Assembly: GCF_900142535.1 (NCBI RefSeq)
Contig: NZ_FRBE01000014.1
Location: forward strand, 38,261 to 102,260
Length of the DNA: 64,000 bases
Origin: Fibrobacter sp. UWEL
GTDB taxonomy: Bacteria; Fibrobacterota; Fibrobacteria; Fibrobacterales; Fibrobacteraceae
Reading direction: 5' to 3'
Position numbers and translations under genes: made by a program
Shown here: piece by piece, positions 8,508 through 16,907 of the stretch
Numbering within the stretch: the stretch's first letter is position 1
Layout: every line of letters starts with the position of its first letter
The notes under the pieces: generated by a model
What the model was told of the DNA's origin: nothing
What the model saw: the letters and a program-made list of their open reading frames with translations, nothing else
Databases searched by the model: none

Positions 8508-10634
8508 ATGTTTGGAAAAATCGTAACGATTTCTTCTGTTTTGGCATGCGCCGCTTTTGCGCAGATGCCTATCATTACCACGAACTATACGGCAGACCCT
8601 GCGCCCGTTGTACATGGCGATACAATCTACCTGTACACGACCCATGACGAAGACGATGCGGACGGGTTCGTCATGTATGACTGGCTTCTTCACACGTCCA
8701 CGGATATGGTGAACTGGACAAGCCATGGTGCCGTCGCTGGCTTGACGGACATCAAGTGGAGTACAAGAACCAACGGAGCCTGGGCCGAACAGGTGGTATT
8801 TCGCAACGGAAAATGGTACATGTACGTTCCTATTCACGGAAACGGAATATCCGTTCTGGTGGCTGACAACCCCTATGGTCCTTTTACGGATCCTCTGAAT
8901 AAGGCTCTGGTCTGGCAGCGTGAGCACTGGAACGATATTGACCCGACCGTTTGGATTGATGATGACGGCCAGGCCTATATGTATTGGGGAAATCCGGATT
9001 TGTACATGATCAAGCTGAATGAAGATATGATCAGTACCAGTGGTTCCATCGTAACGCACCCCAAGATCAAGGATTACCAGGAAGGCCCCTGGTTCTACAA
9101 GCGTGGAAGCCATTACTATATGTCTTTTGCCTCCACATGCTGTGCCGAAGGTATCGGTTACGCCATGAGCGACTCCCCCACGGGTCCTTGGACTTACAAG
9201 GGCGATGTGATGCCCCATTCTTCCCGCAGTAACGGAAACCACCCGGGTATTGTGGATTATAAGGGCCATTCTTACGTTTTTGGCCATCATTATGAACTTT
9301 GGCGCATGAAATCTAACAAGATGGGCCTGAAATTTGAGCATAAGGAACGTCGCTCCGTTGGTGTATCCGAAATGACTTACAATGCAGACGGTACCATCCA
9401 GAAAATTGACTGGTGGCCGGATAATGGCGTGGCCCAGCTGGAGGATTTTGACCCTTACAAGCGCATCGAGGCAGAAACCATGTCCTGGGGCGAAGATGTG
9501 AAGGTCCGCAAGGGCAGTACGCCGGGCAATACAATCCTTACAAAGATTGGCGACGGAAAGTATACCAAGATTAGTGGCGTAGATTTTGGTGACGCTGGCG
9601 CGGAAACATTCTCCGCATCCGTTCTGTCTGTAAAGAAGGCTTCTTCTGTGACTGTCCGCTTAGATAAGGTTGATGGTGAAATCATTGCCAAGGCAGAATT
9701 TACCGCAGATGGTCTGGTGACGGTTCCTGCTTCTGGTGCAGTGGGATTGCACGATGTATTCTTTGTATTCGCCGGCGATTTCGAGGCTGACTACTGGGAA
9801 TTTGAAAACAGCGCAACTGCCGTTCCCCAAGGCCCATTCTGCAAGGAATTGCTTACCAATCCCGAAGCCAAGTGCAGCCTGCCTGTTGTGGGCGCAAAGG
9901 TCGAAGGCGCAAAGAACTTCATCGACTTCGAGAATTATGACGTAGGCGGCTCCAGCAAGGCCTACTACGACATGGACGTAGAAAACCAGGGTGGCGAATA
10001 CCGCGAAGACCGCGTGGACATCGTAGCCATGAAGGACGCCAACGGCGACGGCTATGCTGTGGGCTACACCAAGAAGGGCGAATGGCTGGAATATACCGTT
10101 GACGTTCAGGCAGAAGGTATCCTCCCCTACGAGCTTTCCTATGCCACAGGCATGGATAATGGCAGCGTGCTGCTCTTTATGGATGGCAAGCAGATTACGG
10201 ATGAAATTGCCCTAACGGGAACTGGCGACTGGGATACTTATGCAACCGTAAAGGGGAAAACCTCTGAAAAACTGACCAAGGGCGAGCATGTCTTTAAGGT
10301 TCTGGTCACCAGCGATTACGTGAACCTGGACTGGATTGTCTTTGGTGAAAGCGAAAAGAGTGCCCTGGAAATGCGAAATGTTGTTGACGAGCCTATAGAC
10401 TCCATCAAGACGAATATTGAAGTTCGGTTCCCTGGGAAAAATGCGATTGTATTCTCTAATAATAGTGTTGAATACAAGGTTTTTGACCTGATGGGGCATC
10501 AGCTGGGTGTAATCCGCCAGAATGGTGAAATTTCCATAACGGATCTTAAGACGGAATTGAAAAACGCAGGATTCCACAACGGGATTTACCTCATTCGAAC
10601 TTCTGCTGGAAAGTCTTTTAAAATTAATTTCTAG
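8508..10634 (+). CDS. Secreted GH43 glycosidase with two CBM6-like modules
   Basis: 708 residues. The signal peptide is cleaved after AFA (residue 18). The five-bladed GH43 propeller spans about 20-320 with the expected catalytic triad: Asp30 (ADPAPVV), Asp145 (DIDPTVW) and Glu192 (QEGPWF). Two CBM6-type beta-sandwiches follow (about 322-440 and 470-615, the second with GYAVGYTKKGEWLEYTVDV). The last 60 residues (VFDLMG through GIYLIRTSAGKSFKINF) resemble a type IX-like C-terminal sorting domain. The architecture matches arabinoxylan arabinofuranohydrolases or xylosidases of gut fibre degraders. GGAGA precedes the ATG. It appears monocistronic, with a strong terminator at 10718. Confidence 0.9.
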   Translation: MFGKIVTISSVLACAAFAQMPIITTNYTADPAPVVHGDTIYLYTTHDEDDADGFVMYDWLLHTSTDMVNWTSHGAVAGLTDIKWSTRTNGAWAEQVVFRNGKWYMYVPIHGNGISVLVADNPYGPFTDPLNKALVWQREHWNDIDPTVWIDDDGQAYMYWGNPDLYMIKLNEDMISTSGSIVTHPKIKDYQEGPWFYKRGSHYYMSFASTCCAEGIGYAMSDSPTGPWTYKGDVMPHSSRSNGNHPGIVDYKGHSYVFGHHYELWRMKSNKMGLKFEHKERRSVGVSEMTYNADGTIQKIDWWPDNGVAQLEDFDPYKRIEAETMSWGEDVKVRKGSTPGNTILTKIGDGKYTKISGVDFGDAGAETFSASVLSVKKASSVTVRLDKVDGEIIAKAEFTADGLVTVPASGAVGLHDVFFVFAGDFEADYWEFENSATAVPQGPFCKELLTNPEAKCSLPVVGAKVEGAKNFIDFENYDVGGSSKAYYDMDVENQGGEYREDRVDIVAMKDANGDGYAVGYTKKGEWLEYTVDVQAEGILPYELSYATGMDNGSVLLFMDGKQITDEIALTGTGDWDTYATVKGKTSEKLTKGEHVFKVLVTSDYVNLDWIVFGESEKSALEMRNVVDEPIDSIKTNIEVRFPGKNAIVFSNNSVEYKVFDLMGHQLGVIRQNGEISITDLKTELKNAGFHNGIYLIRTSAGKSFKINF

Positions 10635-10717
10635 TGAGAAAAGAACCCCGCCGCGTCCGACGAGGTTCCTTACTGAAAGTTGCTATCGATTTATATAGCA
10701 AAAACCGACGTTCGCCG

Positions 10718-10755
10718 GTGCGTATGGAAATGTAGAATCCCATACGCACTTTTTT
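10718..10755 (+). terminator. Terminator of the GH43 gene
   Basis: GTGCGTATGG pairs perfectly with CCATACGCAC, followed by six T. Confidence 0.88.
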
Positions 10756-10784
10756 CGTTTCAGGACGATCTTTGATAACTATGG

Positions 10785-10826
10785 GTTGCAAAATGAACAA
10801 AAATGCAACTTCTGTTTGCAAAATGA
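10785..10826. promoter_or_regulatory. Repeated TTGCAAAATGA boxes, candidate enhancer-binding-protein sites upstream of grpE
   Basis: TTGCAAAATGA occurs at 10786-10796 and 10816-10826, about 118 and 88 bases before the predicted sigma-54 start. GTTGCA at 10785 is also inverted as TGCAAC at 10804-10809. The spacing is typical of upstream activator sites of sigma-54 promoters. The same core appears as an inverted repeat, CAAAATGACGTTCATTTTG, near 15018, upstream of the lipoprotein/radical SAM pair. Confidence 0.5.
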
Positions 10827-10876
10827 CCTATTTTCCCGGGTTGTTCAAATTGAAACACATTCCTGGGATTTTGGAA

Positions 10877-10892
10877 TTGGCACGTTTTTTGC
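10877..10892 (+). promoter_or_regulatory. Sigma-54 (RpoN) promoter of grpE
   Basis: TTGGCACG-TTTT-TTGC. The GG (10879-10880) and GC (10891-10892) are 12 bases apart, exactly the -24/-12 spacing, and every conserved position of TGGCACG-N4-TTGC is present. The predicted start is about 10904. Confidence 0.82.
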
Positions 10893-10956
10893 GAAATAAA
10901 CGGCGAAAATTAACAAAATGGGGCTTTGACCCGATAAATACACAAGGAATTATTAA

Positions 10957-11601
10957 ATGGCTGACGAAAATTTGCAGGAACCCACCGCCGAAGAACGCGC
11001 AAAGTTTGAACAGGATCTGGAGAACGTAATGAAGGAAGCTGCCAAGGCTGAACAGGCCGAGGCTGCCCAGGACTCCCCCGCTGACGCTGCTGTAGATGCT
11101 TCTGCTACCGCAGATCAGGCTGAACCCGCTCCCGAATCCACCGAATCTGCCGAAGATGTCCTGAAGGCTGAACTGGCTGCCGCCAACGACCGTAACCTGC
11201 GTTTGATGGCTGAATTCGACAATTTCCGTCGCCGTAGCGCCCGTGAACAGCTTGATATTATCGAAACTGCCAACGGTAAGCTCCTGGAAAAGCTTTCTGA
11301 AGTTCTGGACAATTTCGAACGAGCTTTCGCCGCAGAAAACAAGGCCAAGGATTTGGACACCTTCGAAAAGGGTATGCAGATGATTCACGATCAGTTCGCC
11401 AAGGTTTTGACCGATGCTGGTCTCGAACAGCTGGATCCCACTGGTGAAGAATTTGACCCCAATTGCCACGAAGCACTCATGCAGCAGCCTTCCGAAGAAG
11501 TTCCGGAAAATCACGTGGTGACTGTATTCATGAAGGGTTACAAGCTGAAAAACAAGATCCTGAAGCCCGCTAAGGTGATTGTTTCATCTGGTAAACTTTA
11601 A
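10957..11601 (+). CDS. grpE: Nucleotide exchange factor GrpE
   Basis: 214 residues. GrpE drives ADP release from DnaK. The N-terminal 65 residues are acidic, Ala-rich and disordered; the coiled coil follows (about 67-120, with EFDNFRRRSARE), then the beta-domain (DPNCHEALMQQPSEEVPENHV and KILKPAKVIVS). AAGGAA precedes the ATG. It is directly upstream of dnaK but has its own sigma-54-type promoter; 125 bases separate the two genes, with a second such promoter between them. Confidence 0.95.
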   Translation: MADENLQEPTAEERAKFEQDLENVMKEAAKAEQAEAAQDSPADAAVDASATADQAEPAPESTESAEDVLKAELAAANDRNLRLMAEFDNFRRRSAREQLDIIETANGKLLEKLSEVLDNFERAFAAENKAKDLDTFEKGMQMIHDQFAKVLTDAGLEQLDPTGEEFDPNCHEALMQQPSEEVPENHVVTVFMKGYKLKNKILKPAKVIVSSGKL

Positions 11602-11634
11602 TAGGATTTGTTTCAAAATAAAACGATTTACTGT

Positions 11635-11650
11635 TTGGCACGGGATTTGC
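11635..11650 (+). promoter_or_regulatory. Sigma-54 (RpoN) promoter of dnaK
   Basis: TTGGCACG-GGAT-TTGC, with the GG at 11637-11638 and GC at 11649-11650 again exactly 12 apart. It matches the full consensus. The predicted start is about 11662, which leaves a leader of about 65 bases. Confidence 0.82.
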
Positions 11651-11726
11651 TTTAAAAGTTGCGAAACAGAAAAATGGCCTAGATAAGATTGAAACGGCCC
11701 CAAGATATTAAATAGGAGACTCAAAA

Positions 11727-13628
11727 ATGAGCAAGATTATTGGTATTGACCTCGGTACAACTAACAGCTGCGTTTCCGTTATGGAAGGTGGCAAGCCGGT
11801 AGTGATCGCTAACGCAGAAGGCTTCCGCACTACCCCGTCTATCGTTGCTTTCGGCAAGAACGGCGAACGTCTGGTTGGCCACGTTGCTAAGCGCCAGGCT
11901 ATCACCAACCCCGAAAAGACTATCTACTCCATCAAGCGTTTCATGGGCCGCTCTGCTGGCGAATGCTCCGCTGTAGAAAAGAACATGCCCTACCATCTGG
12001 TTGGTGCAGGTTCCGATCCTATCCGCGTTCAGATCGACGACAAGCAGTTCGCTCCTCCTGAAATTTCTGCAGCAGTTCTTCAGACCATGAAGAAGATTGC
12101 CGAAGACTACCTGGGCGAAACCGTTTCCCAGGCTGTGATTACTGTTCCGGCATACTTCAACGATGCTCAGCGTCAGGCTACTAAGGACGCTGGTAAGATC
12201 GCTGGCCTCGAAGTTCTCCGTATCGTGAACGAACCGACCGCTGCTGCACTCGCCTACGGCCTTGACTCCAAGAAGAGCGAAAAGGTTGCCGTTTATGACC
12301 TTGGTGGTGGTACCTTCGATATCTCCATCCTGGAAATCGACGACGGTATGTTCTCTGTGAAGTCCACCAACGGCGACACCATGCTGGGTGGTGACAACTT
12401 CGACGAAGTGATCATCGACTGGATCAACGACGAATTCAAGAAGGAAAATCCCTCCATCGACCTGAAGAAGGACAAGATGGCTCTCCAGCGTTTGAAGGAC
12501 GCTGCTGAAAAGGCAAAGATTGACCTTTCCGCTACTACTTCTACCAACATCAACCTCCCCTTCATCACCGCTGATGCAACTGGCCCCAAGCACTTGGACC
12601 TGACTCTCAGCCGTGCAAAGTTCGATCAGCTGACCGCTCACCTGGTGGAACGTTCCATGGAACCCTGCCGCAAGGCTCTCGCAGACTCCGGCCTCAGCCT
12701 GTCTGAAATCGATGAAGTGATCCTGGTTGGTGGTTCTACCCGTATTCCGGCCGTTCAGGAAGCTGTTAAGAAGTACTTCGGCAAGGAACCCAACAAGACT
12801 GTGAACCCGGATGAAGTTGTGGCTATCGGTGCTGCAGTTCAGGGCGCAGTTCTTAGCGGCGACTCCGCTGTGAAGGACGTGCTCCTCCTGGACGTGACCC
12901 CGCTTTCTCTGGGTATCGAAACTCTCGGTGGCGTCATGACCAAGCTCATCGACCGTAACACCACTATCCCCACCAAGAAGAGCCAGGTGTTCTCTACCGC
13001 CGAAGACAACCAGCCGGCAGTGACCATCCATGTTCTCCAGGGCGAACGTGAATTTGCTCGCGACAACCGTACCCTCGGTAAGTTCGACCTCACCGACCTG
13101 CCCAAGAAGCCCCGTGGCGTTCCGCAGATCGAAGTGACCTTCGACATCGACGCTAACGGTATCGTCCACGTTTCCGCTAAGGATAAGGAAACCGGTAAGG
13201 AACAGTCCATCAAGATTACTTCCTCCAGTGGCCTTTCCGAAGACGAAATCAACAAGATGGTTAAGGATGCCGAAGCTAACGCTGCCAAGGATAAGGAACA
13301 GCGCGAACTGGTGGACATCAAGAACCAGGCCGAACAGATGGCTTACCAGGCTGAAGGCCAGATCAAGGAATTCGGCGACAAGCTGCCGGCCGACACCAAG
13401 GCTCAGCTGGAAGCTGCTATCCAGGAAATCAAGGACAAGAAGGACAACGGTACCAAGGAAGAAATCAAGGCCGCTATGGACAAGCTCCAGGGCATGATTA
13501 GCTCCATGGCTCAGGCCGCCGGTGCAAACCAGGCTCAGCCGGGTCCGCAGCCGGGCGCTTCTGAACAGCCCAAGTCCGACAAGAAGAACGACGGCCCCGA
13601 AGTCGTTGACGCTGAAGTCGTTGACTAA
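11727..13628 (+). CDS. dnaK: Chaperone DnaK (Hsp70)
   Basis: 633 residues. The nucleotide-binding domain begins [13 protein letters not shown], with the phosphate-2 motif [15 protein letters not shown] near 190-205 and the adenosine motif [11 protein letters not shown]. The interdomain linker [15 protein letters not shown] is intact and the substrate-binding domain and lid follow. The C-terminus ends EVVDAEVVD, the conserved tail that binds co-chaperones. GGAG precedes the ATG. Codon choice is strongly biased, as expected for high expression. Control by the sigma-54-type promoter at 11635 is inferred from sequence. Confidence 0.97.
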   Translation: MSKIIGIDLGTTNSCVSVMEGGKPVVIANAEGFRTTPSIVAFGKNGERLVGHVAKRQAITNPEKTIYSIKRFMGRSAGECSAVEKNMPYHLVGAGSDPIRVQIDDKQFAPPEISAAVLQTMKKIAEDYLGETVSQAVITVPAYFNDAQRQATKDAGKIAGLEVLRIVNEPTAAALAYGLDSKKSEKVAVYDLGGGTFDISILEIDDGMFSVKSTNGDTMLGGDNFDEVIIDWINDEFKKENPSIDLKKDKMALQRLKDAAEKAKIDLSATTSTNINLPFITADATGPKHLDLTLSRAKFDQLTAHLVERSMEPCRKALADSGLSLSEIDEVILVGGSTRIPAVQEAVKKYFGKEPNKTVNPDEVVAIGAAVQGAVLSGDSAVKDVLLLDVTPLSLGIETLGGVMTKLIDRNTTIPTKKSQVFSTAEDNQPAVTIHVLQGEREFARDNRTLGKFDLTDLPKKPRGVPQIEVTFDIDANGIVHVSAKDKETGKEQSIKITSSSGLSEDEINKMVKDAEANAAKDKEQRELVDIKNQAEQMAYQAEGQIKEFGDKLPADTKAQLEAAIQEIKDKKDNGTKEEIKAAMDKLQGMISSMAQAAGANQAQPGPQPGASEQPKSDKKNDGPEVVDAEVVD

Positions 13629-13680
13629 TTAAAGTCACCGTGGGCGCGGGGCTCGCGCCTCCCCCATGGCCAAGCATTTA

Positions 13681-13710
13681 GGATTCGCCCGAAACCGGGC
13701 AATCCTTTTT
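13681..13710 (+). terminator. Terminator after dnaK
   Basis: GGATTCGCCCG pairs with CGGGCAATCC with one bulged base, followed by a T run. It separates dnaK from dnaJ. Confidence 0.8.
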
Positions 13711-13713
13711 GTG

Positions 13714-13719
13714 TATAAT
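13714..13719 (+). promoter_or_regulatory. Perfect -10 box upstream of dnaJ
   Basis: TATAAT lies 15 bases before the dnaJ ATG, just after the dnaK terminator. No good -35 is visible at 16-18 bases. It suggests that dnaJ is transcribed on its own, by a different holoenzyme from grpE and dnaK. Confidence 0.5.
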
Positions 13720-13734
13720 AGTCGCGAGGCAATT

Positions 13735-14880
13735 ATGGCAGATAAAAGAGATTATTACGAAGTTCTAGGCGTCGGTAAGGACGCAAGTGCTGACGAAATC
13801 AAGCACGCTTATAAGAAGCTTGCCATCAAGTACCATCCGGACAAGAACCCGGGTGACAAGGAAGCCGAAGAAAAGTTCAAGGAAGCTGCAGAAGCTTACG
13901 ACGTTCTCTCCAATCCCGAAAAGCGCAAGAACTACGACCAGTTTGGCTTTAACGCACCTGGTGGCGGTTTCGGCGGTGGCGGATTTGGTGGCGGTGGCTT
14001 CGGAAGTTTCGAAGACATCTTCAGCCAGTTTGGCGATATCTTTGGCGGTGGCTTTGGTTTTGGCGGCGGTCGCGGTGGCCGTGCCCGTAAGGCAGGTCCT
14101 CCCCGTGGTAACGACCTTCAGATCAAGGTTGCTCTTAGCTTTAAGGAAATCTTCGACGGTTGTACCAAGAAGGTTCGCCTGAAGCGTTATACCCCTTGTA
14201 CCGAATGTAACGGCAAGGGTGGTGAAAATGTTTCTGAATGTAGCACCTGTCATGGTACCGGTCGTGTACGCCGTGCATCCGGTGGTTTCTTCCAGATGAT
14301 TTCTGAAAGCGCCTGCCCCACTTGTAATGGTATGGGCGAAGTGGTTGCAAAACCCTGTTCTGCTTGCCGTGGCGAAGGCCGTGTGCAGGAAACAGAAGAA
14401 ATCTCCATCAAGATTCCGGCAGGTGTTTCTGAAGGCCAGTACTTGAACCTCCGTGGCGAAGGTAACTGCGGTCCTCGTGGCGGTGCCAGCGGCGACTTGC
14501 TTGCTGTTGTCACGGAAAAGCCTGATGACTTCTACACCCGCGAAGGCGATGACCTGCACTGCGAAGTGAAGGTTCCTGTACACCGTCTGGTTCTTGGCGG
14601 TACCCAGCGCATTCCTACCCTGGAAGGCGATGAAGTGCAGATCAAGATTGCGGCAGGCACTCAGGCTGGTAGCATCTTGCGCCTCCGCGAGCAGGGTCTG
14701 TACCCGCTGAACAAGCGTGGCGACCGCGGAAGCCTCTACGTTGAAATCGGCGTGGACATTCCTAAGGACCTGTCCAAGGAAGAAAAGGAACTTTACCAGA
14801 AGCTGGCCGAACTCCGCAAGGACAAGGAAACCGCTCAGGAAGAGTCTTTCCTGGACAAGATGAAGAATCTGTTCAAGTGA
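13735..14880 (+). CDS. dnaJ: Chaperone DnaJ (Hsp40, type I)
   Basis: 381 residues. The ATG at 13735 follows GAGG; the longer in-frame start at 13666 lies before the dnaK terminator and is rejected. The J domain is at 4-70 with the HPD motif (KYHPDKNPG). A long Gly/Phe region follows (about 76-125), then four CxxCxGxG zinc repeats ([32 protein letters not shown]) and the C-terminal substrate-binding domains. It delivers substrates to DnaK and stimulates its ATPase. Confidence 0.96.
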   Translation: MADKRDYYEVLGVGKDASADEIKHAYKKLAIKYHPDKNPGDKEAEEKFKEAAEAYDVLSNPEKRKNYDQFGFNAPGGGFGGGGFGGGGFGSFEDIFSQFGDIFGGGFGFGGGRGGRARKAGPPRGNDLQIKVALSFKEIFDGCTKKVRLKRYTPCTECNGKGGENVSECSTCHGTGRVRRASGGFFQMISESACPTCNGMGEVVAKPCSACRGEGRVQETEEISIKIPAGVSEGQYLNLRGEGNCGPRGGASGDLLAVVTEKPDDFYTREGDDLHCEVKVPVHRLVLGGTQRIPTLEGDEVQIKIAAGTQAGSILRLREQGLYPLNKRGDRGSLYVEIGVDIPKDLSKEEKELYQKLAELRKDKETAQEESFLDKMKNLFK

Positions 14881-14890
14881 CACCTTTAGG

Positions 14891-14941
14891 TGTCATTCCG
14901 AGCGAAGTCCGCTTGTCATTCCGAGCGAAGTCGAGGAATCT
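14891..14941. repeat. Two tandem REP-like elements
   Basis: TGTCATTCCGAGCGAAGTC at 14891-14909 is repeated from 14914; the second copy extends into GAGGAATCT. Related copies are at 16807, 17534 and 29983. Confidence 0.75.
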
Positions 14942-14955
14942 AAAGCATTAAAATG

Positions 14956-14986
14956 TCCCGAGACCACCATGGTCCCGGGATTTTTT
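14956..14986 (+). terminator. Terminator after dnaJ
   Basis: TCCCGAGACC pairs with GGTCCCGGGA, with one mismatch, followed by six T. Confidence 0.85.
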
Positions 14987-15015
14987 CTATATGAAACAAT
15001 TTGTTCTATCTACAA

Positions 15016-15036
15016 CGCAAAATGACGTTCATTTTG
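15016..15036. promoter_or_regulatory. Inverted repeat upstream of the lipoprotein/radical SAM pair
   Basis: CAAAATGACGTTCATTTTG is an inverted repeat of CAAAATGA, the same core that is repeated upstream of grpE. It lies about 90 bases before the TTG start. A GAAACAA/TTGTTTC pair flanks it. It may be a binding site for the same regulator. Confidence 0.45.
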
Positions 15037-15120
15037 TGATTTTGTTTCATTTACTTGCTTTTTTATTCCCACAGGGGTTATAGAAAACTTATTTTATCTT
15101 CAAGAGTTAGGAGGTTTCTT

Positions 15121-15720
15121 TTGAAAATCGAGAAGAAGAGAATAACTGCGGAATCCAAGTGGAGTACTGCAACAAAGAGTGGTTTGGCTGCTTTGATGGG
15201 TTTGAGCGCCGCGGCTTCCATGGTTGCTTGCGCAGATAGTGGAGCTCCGGCTGGTCCCGAAGAGACTCCCGAGCCGGAGGGAGGTGTTATTGCCCCGGAT
15301 ACGGAATATCCCAGTGATTCTATCGGTTCCTCAAGCTCCAATCAGGTGGTTGTCGACATTCCCAAGAGCTCCAGCTCTGTGGATATGGATTTGCTCAGTA
15401 GTGCTTCTTGGCAGGATCCACCCCTTGAAGCCGGTGTACCTATCATTGATTATCCAGAAACCACATTTGTGGAAGTCAGTAGCTCCGGTGAAGAGTCCAG
15501 TAGCTCTGTTGAAGAAATCCTTTCCAGCTCTTCTTTGGAGTCCAGCAGCTCTTCTGTAGAAAGCAGTTCTTCTGAGAAAACTGATTTTTGCGATTTATCT
15601 CCTCAGTCACCTCTCTGTCCTTGTGATAGTAACGTGCATATTTGCCCTGATCCCGATGATCCGGAAAATATGATTGTCAGCATGGTCACTACTTTCGAAT
15701 CCACTGATATTGACGTATGA
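15121..15720 (+). CDS. Ser-rich lipoprotein paired with a radical SAM enzyme
   Basis: 199 residues from a TTG start at 15121, fixed by GGAGG 6 bases upstream (15110-15114); the longer frame from 15055 lacks a ribosome site. A 37-residue signal with the lipobox MVAC gives a lipid-anchored protein. The middle contains several SSSS clusters typical of Fibrobacter linkers. The last 45 residues carry five Cys (FCDLSPQSPLCPCDSNVHIC) and an acidic end. The stop overlaps the radical SAM start by ATGA, so the two are translationally coupled. It may be the substrate of that enzyme, as in the rSAM/lipoprotein systems I recall for Bacteroidetes. Its function is unknown. Confidence 0.75.
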   Translation: MKIEKKRITAESKWSTATKSGLAALMGLSAAASMVACADSGAPAGPEETPEPEGGVIAPDTEYPSDSIGSSSSNQVVVDIPKSSSSVDMDLLSSASWQDPPLEAGVPIIDYPETTFVEVSSSGEESSSSVEEILSSSSLESSSSSVESSSSEKTDFCDLSPQSPLCPCDSNVHICPDPDDPENMIVSMVTTFESTDIDV

Positions 15721-16907
15721 ACCTAGTGCTTTGCCTTACGGAACAGTGCAACTTGCGCTGTTCTTACTGTTATTATAAGGATCTTCAGAGCGACCGCGCT
15801 AATGTGATGAGTCGCGAGACCATGGAGGCGGCCATCAGGCTCTGCCTGGACCGTACGCTGTCCTTTAAGCAGAAGTACATGAACATCACGTTCTTCGGTG
15901 GAGAGCCACTGATTCGTAAGGATGAAATCTACGCGGGAACGGAGTATGCCAAAGGCGTTGTGGCGGAGGCTATGGATTCCGGCCGGGCCCCCAAGGATTT
16001 TGACCTGCGGTTCGCCATCAATACGAACGGCACCTTGTTTGACGAACAGATGCTGGATTTCTGCGAAAAGGAAAATTTCCGTATCTACATTTCTGTAGAT
16101 GGCCCGGCCTTGCAGCACAACATTTCCCGCCGCACCGTGGGCGACGCAGGCAGTTTTGAAGCCATGTACAAGCACCTCCCCCGCATTTCCAAGATGAATA
16201 CGGTGGCGCTTTGCACGGTGACCCGTGAGCACGTTCCCCACCTTTTCGAAGGCGTCAAATGGATTCACGAGCAAGGTTTCCGCTCCATGACCACCAGCAT
16301 CGACTTTGACGGGAAATGGACCAGCGAGGACTTTGAAAAGCTGGCTTTGCAGTACCAGAAGATGGCTATGTACTGGCTGGAATGCCGCCAGAAGGGCGAC
16401 CGATTTGCCCTCGGCACCATCCAGGACAAGATCAAGTTGCGCCTGCAGAATTTGCGATTCCGCCAGTATTCCTGCCACGTTTATAACGGAGCCATGGGCG
16501 TTGCCACCAACGGAAACATTTTCCCCTGCACCCGCTTTATCACTTCCAAGGATAATCCGCCCTACGTTCAGGGCAATGTTTTTACGGGCTTTGATGAAGA
16601 AGCCTGCAAAATCATCAAGGATTTTTTGGACCATGATAAAAAGGAGTGCGAAGGCTGCGCCTTAAAGCATCGCTGTGTGGCTCATGAATGCGCCTGCACC
16701 TCTTTTTATACCACAGGTTCCATCGAAGGCGTTTCTCCGGAAGTCTGCACCCACGAACGCATGCTCACCGAAATCACCGACGCTTTGGTGGAAAAACTCT
16801 TGTATCGTCATTCCGAGCGAAGTCGAGGAATCTATGGTGACACATTCCTTCCTCATAAGTGTTATACTTGTGTATCGAGTGTTCTCGGTTTAACAAGGTC
16901 TTTATGA
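15717..16907 (+). CDS. Radical SAM/SPASM-domain protein, probable maturase
   Basis: 396 residues as read. The radical SAM cluster motif is C11-x3-C15-x2-C18 (CNLRCSYC), followed by the SAM-binding FFGGEPL. The C-terminal part has a SPASM-like auxiliary cluster region (CHVYNGAMGVATNGNIFPC, then CEGCALKHRCVAHECAC). Such enzymes modify peptides or proteins. The upstream overlapping lipoprotein is the obvious candidate partner. The last 30 or so residues are encoded by a REP-like element (16807-16833) and following non-coding-like sequence, so the tail is probably a recent addition and the original protein ended near residue 365. It also overlaps the flavoprotein start. Confidence 0.85.
   Translation: MNLVLCLTEQCNLRCSYCYYKDLQSDRANVMSRETMEAAIRLCLDRTLSFKQKYMNITFFGGEPLIRKDEIYAGTEYAKGVVAEAMDSGRAPKDFDLRFAINTNGTLFDEQMLDFCEKENFRIYISVDGPALQHNISRRTVGDAGSFEAMYKHLPRISKMNTVALCTVTREHVPHLFEGVKWIHEQGFRSMTTSIDFDGKWTSEDFEKLALQYQKMAMYWLECRQKGDRFALGTIQDKIKLRLQNLRFRQYSCHVYNGAMGVATNGNIFPCTRFITSKDNPPYVQGNVFTGFDEEACKIIKDFLDHDKKECEGCALKHRCVAHECACTSFYTTGSIEGVSPEVCTHERMLTEITDALVEKLLYRHSERSRGIYGDTFLPHKCYTCVSSVLGLTRSL
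16807..16833. repeat. REP-like element inside the 3-prime end of the radical SAM gene
   Basis: GTCATTCCGAGCGAAGTC then GAGGAATCT, the same element as at 14914, here translated as part of the protein tail (RHSERSRGIY). Confidence 0.75.

Larger units (their letters stand above)
10635..10956 (+). other. Intergenic region: GH43 terminator and grpE control region
   Basis: No gene is seen. It holds a terminator at 10718-10755, direct repeats of TTGCAAAATGA at 10786 and 10816, the sigma-54 promoter at 10877-10892 and a short leader with AAGGAA before the grpE ATG. Confidence 0.7.

Noticed and set aside
13666..13734. Longer dnaJ start
   Set aside because: It runs through the dnaK terminator and lacks a ribosome site; [12 protein letters not shown] at 13735 is the normal start.
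15041..15058. A third sigma-54 promoter before the Ser-rich lipoprotein
   Set aside because: TTGC is present but there is no GG 12 bases upstream.
15055..15120. Upstream extension of the Ser-rich lipoprotein to 15055
   Set aside because: GGAGG fits the TTG at 15121, and the extension would bury the signal peptide.
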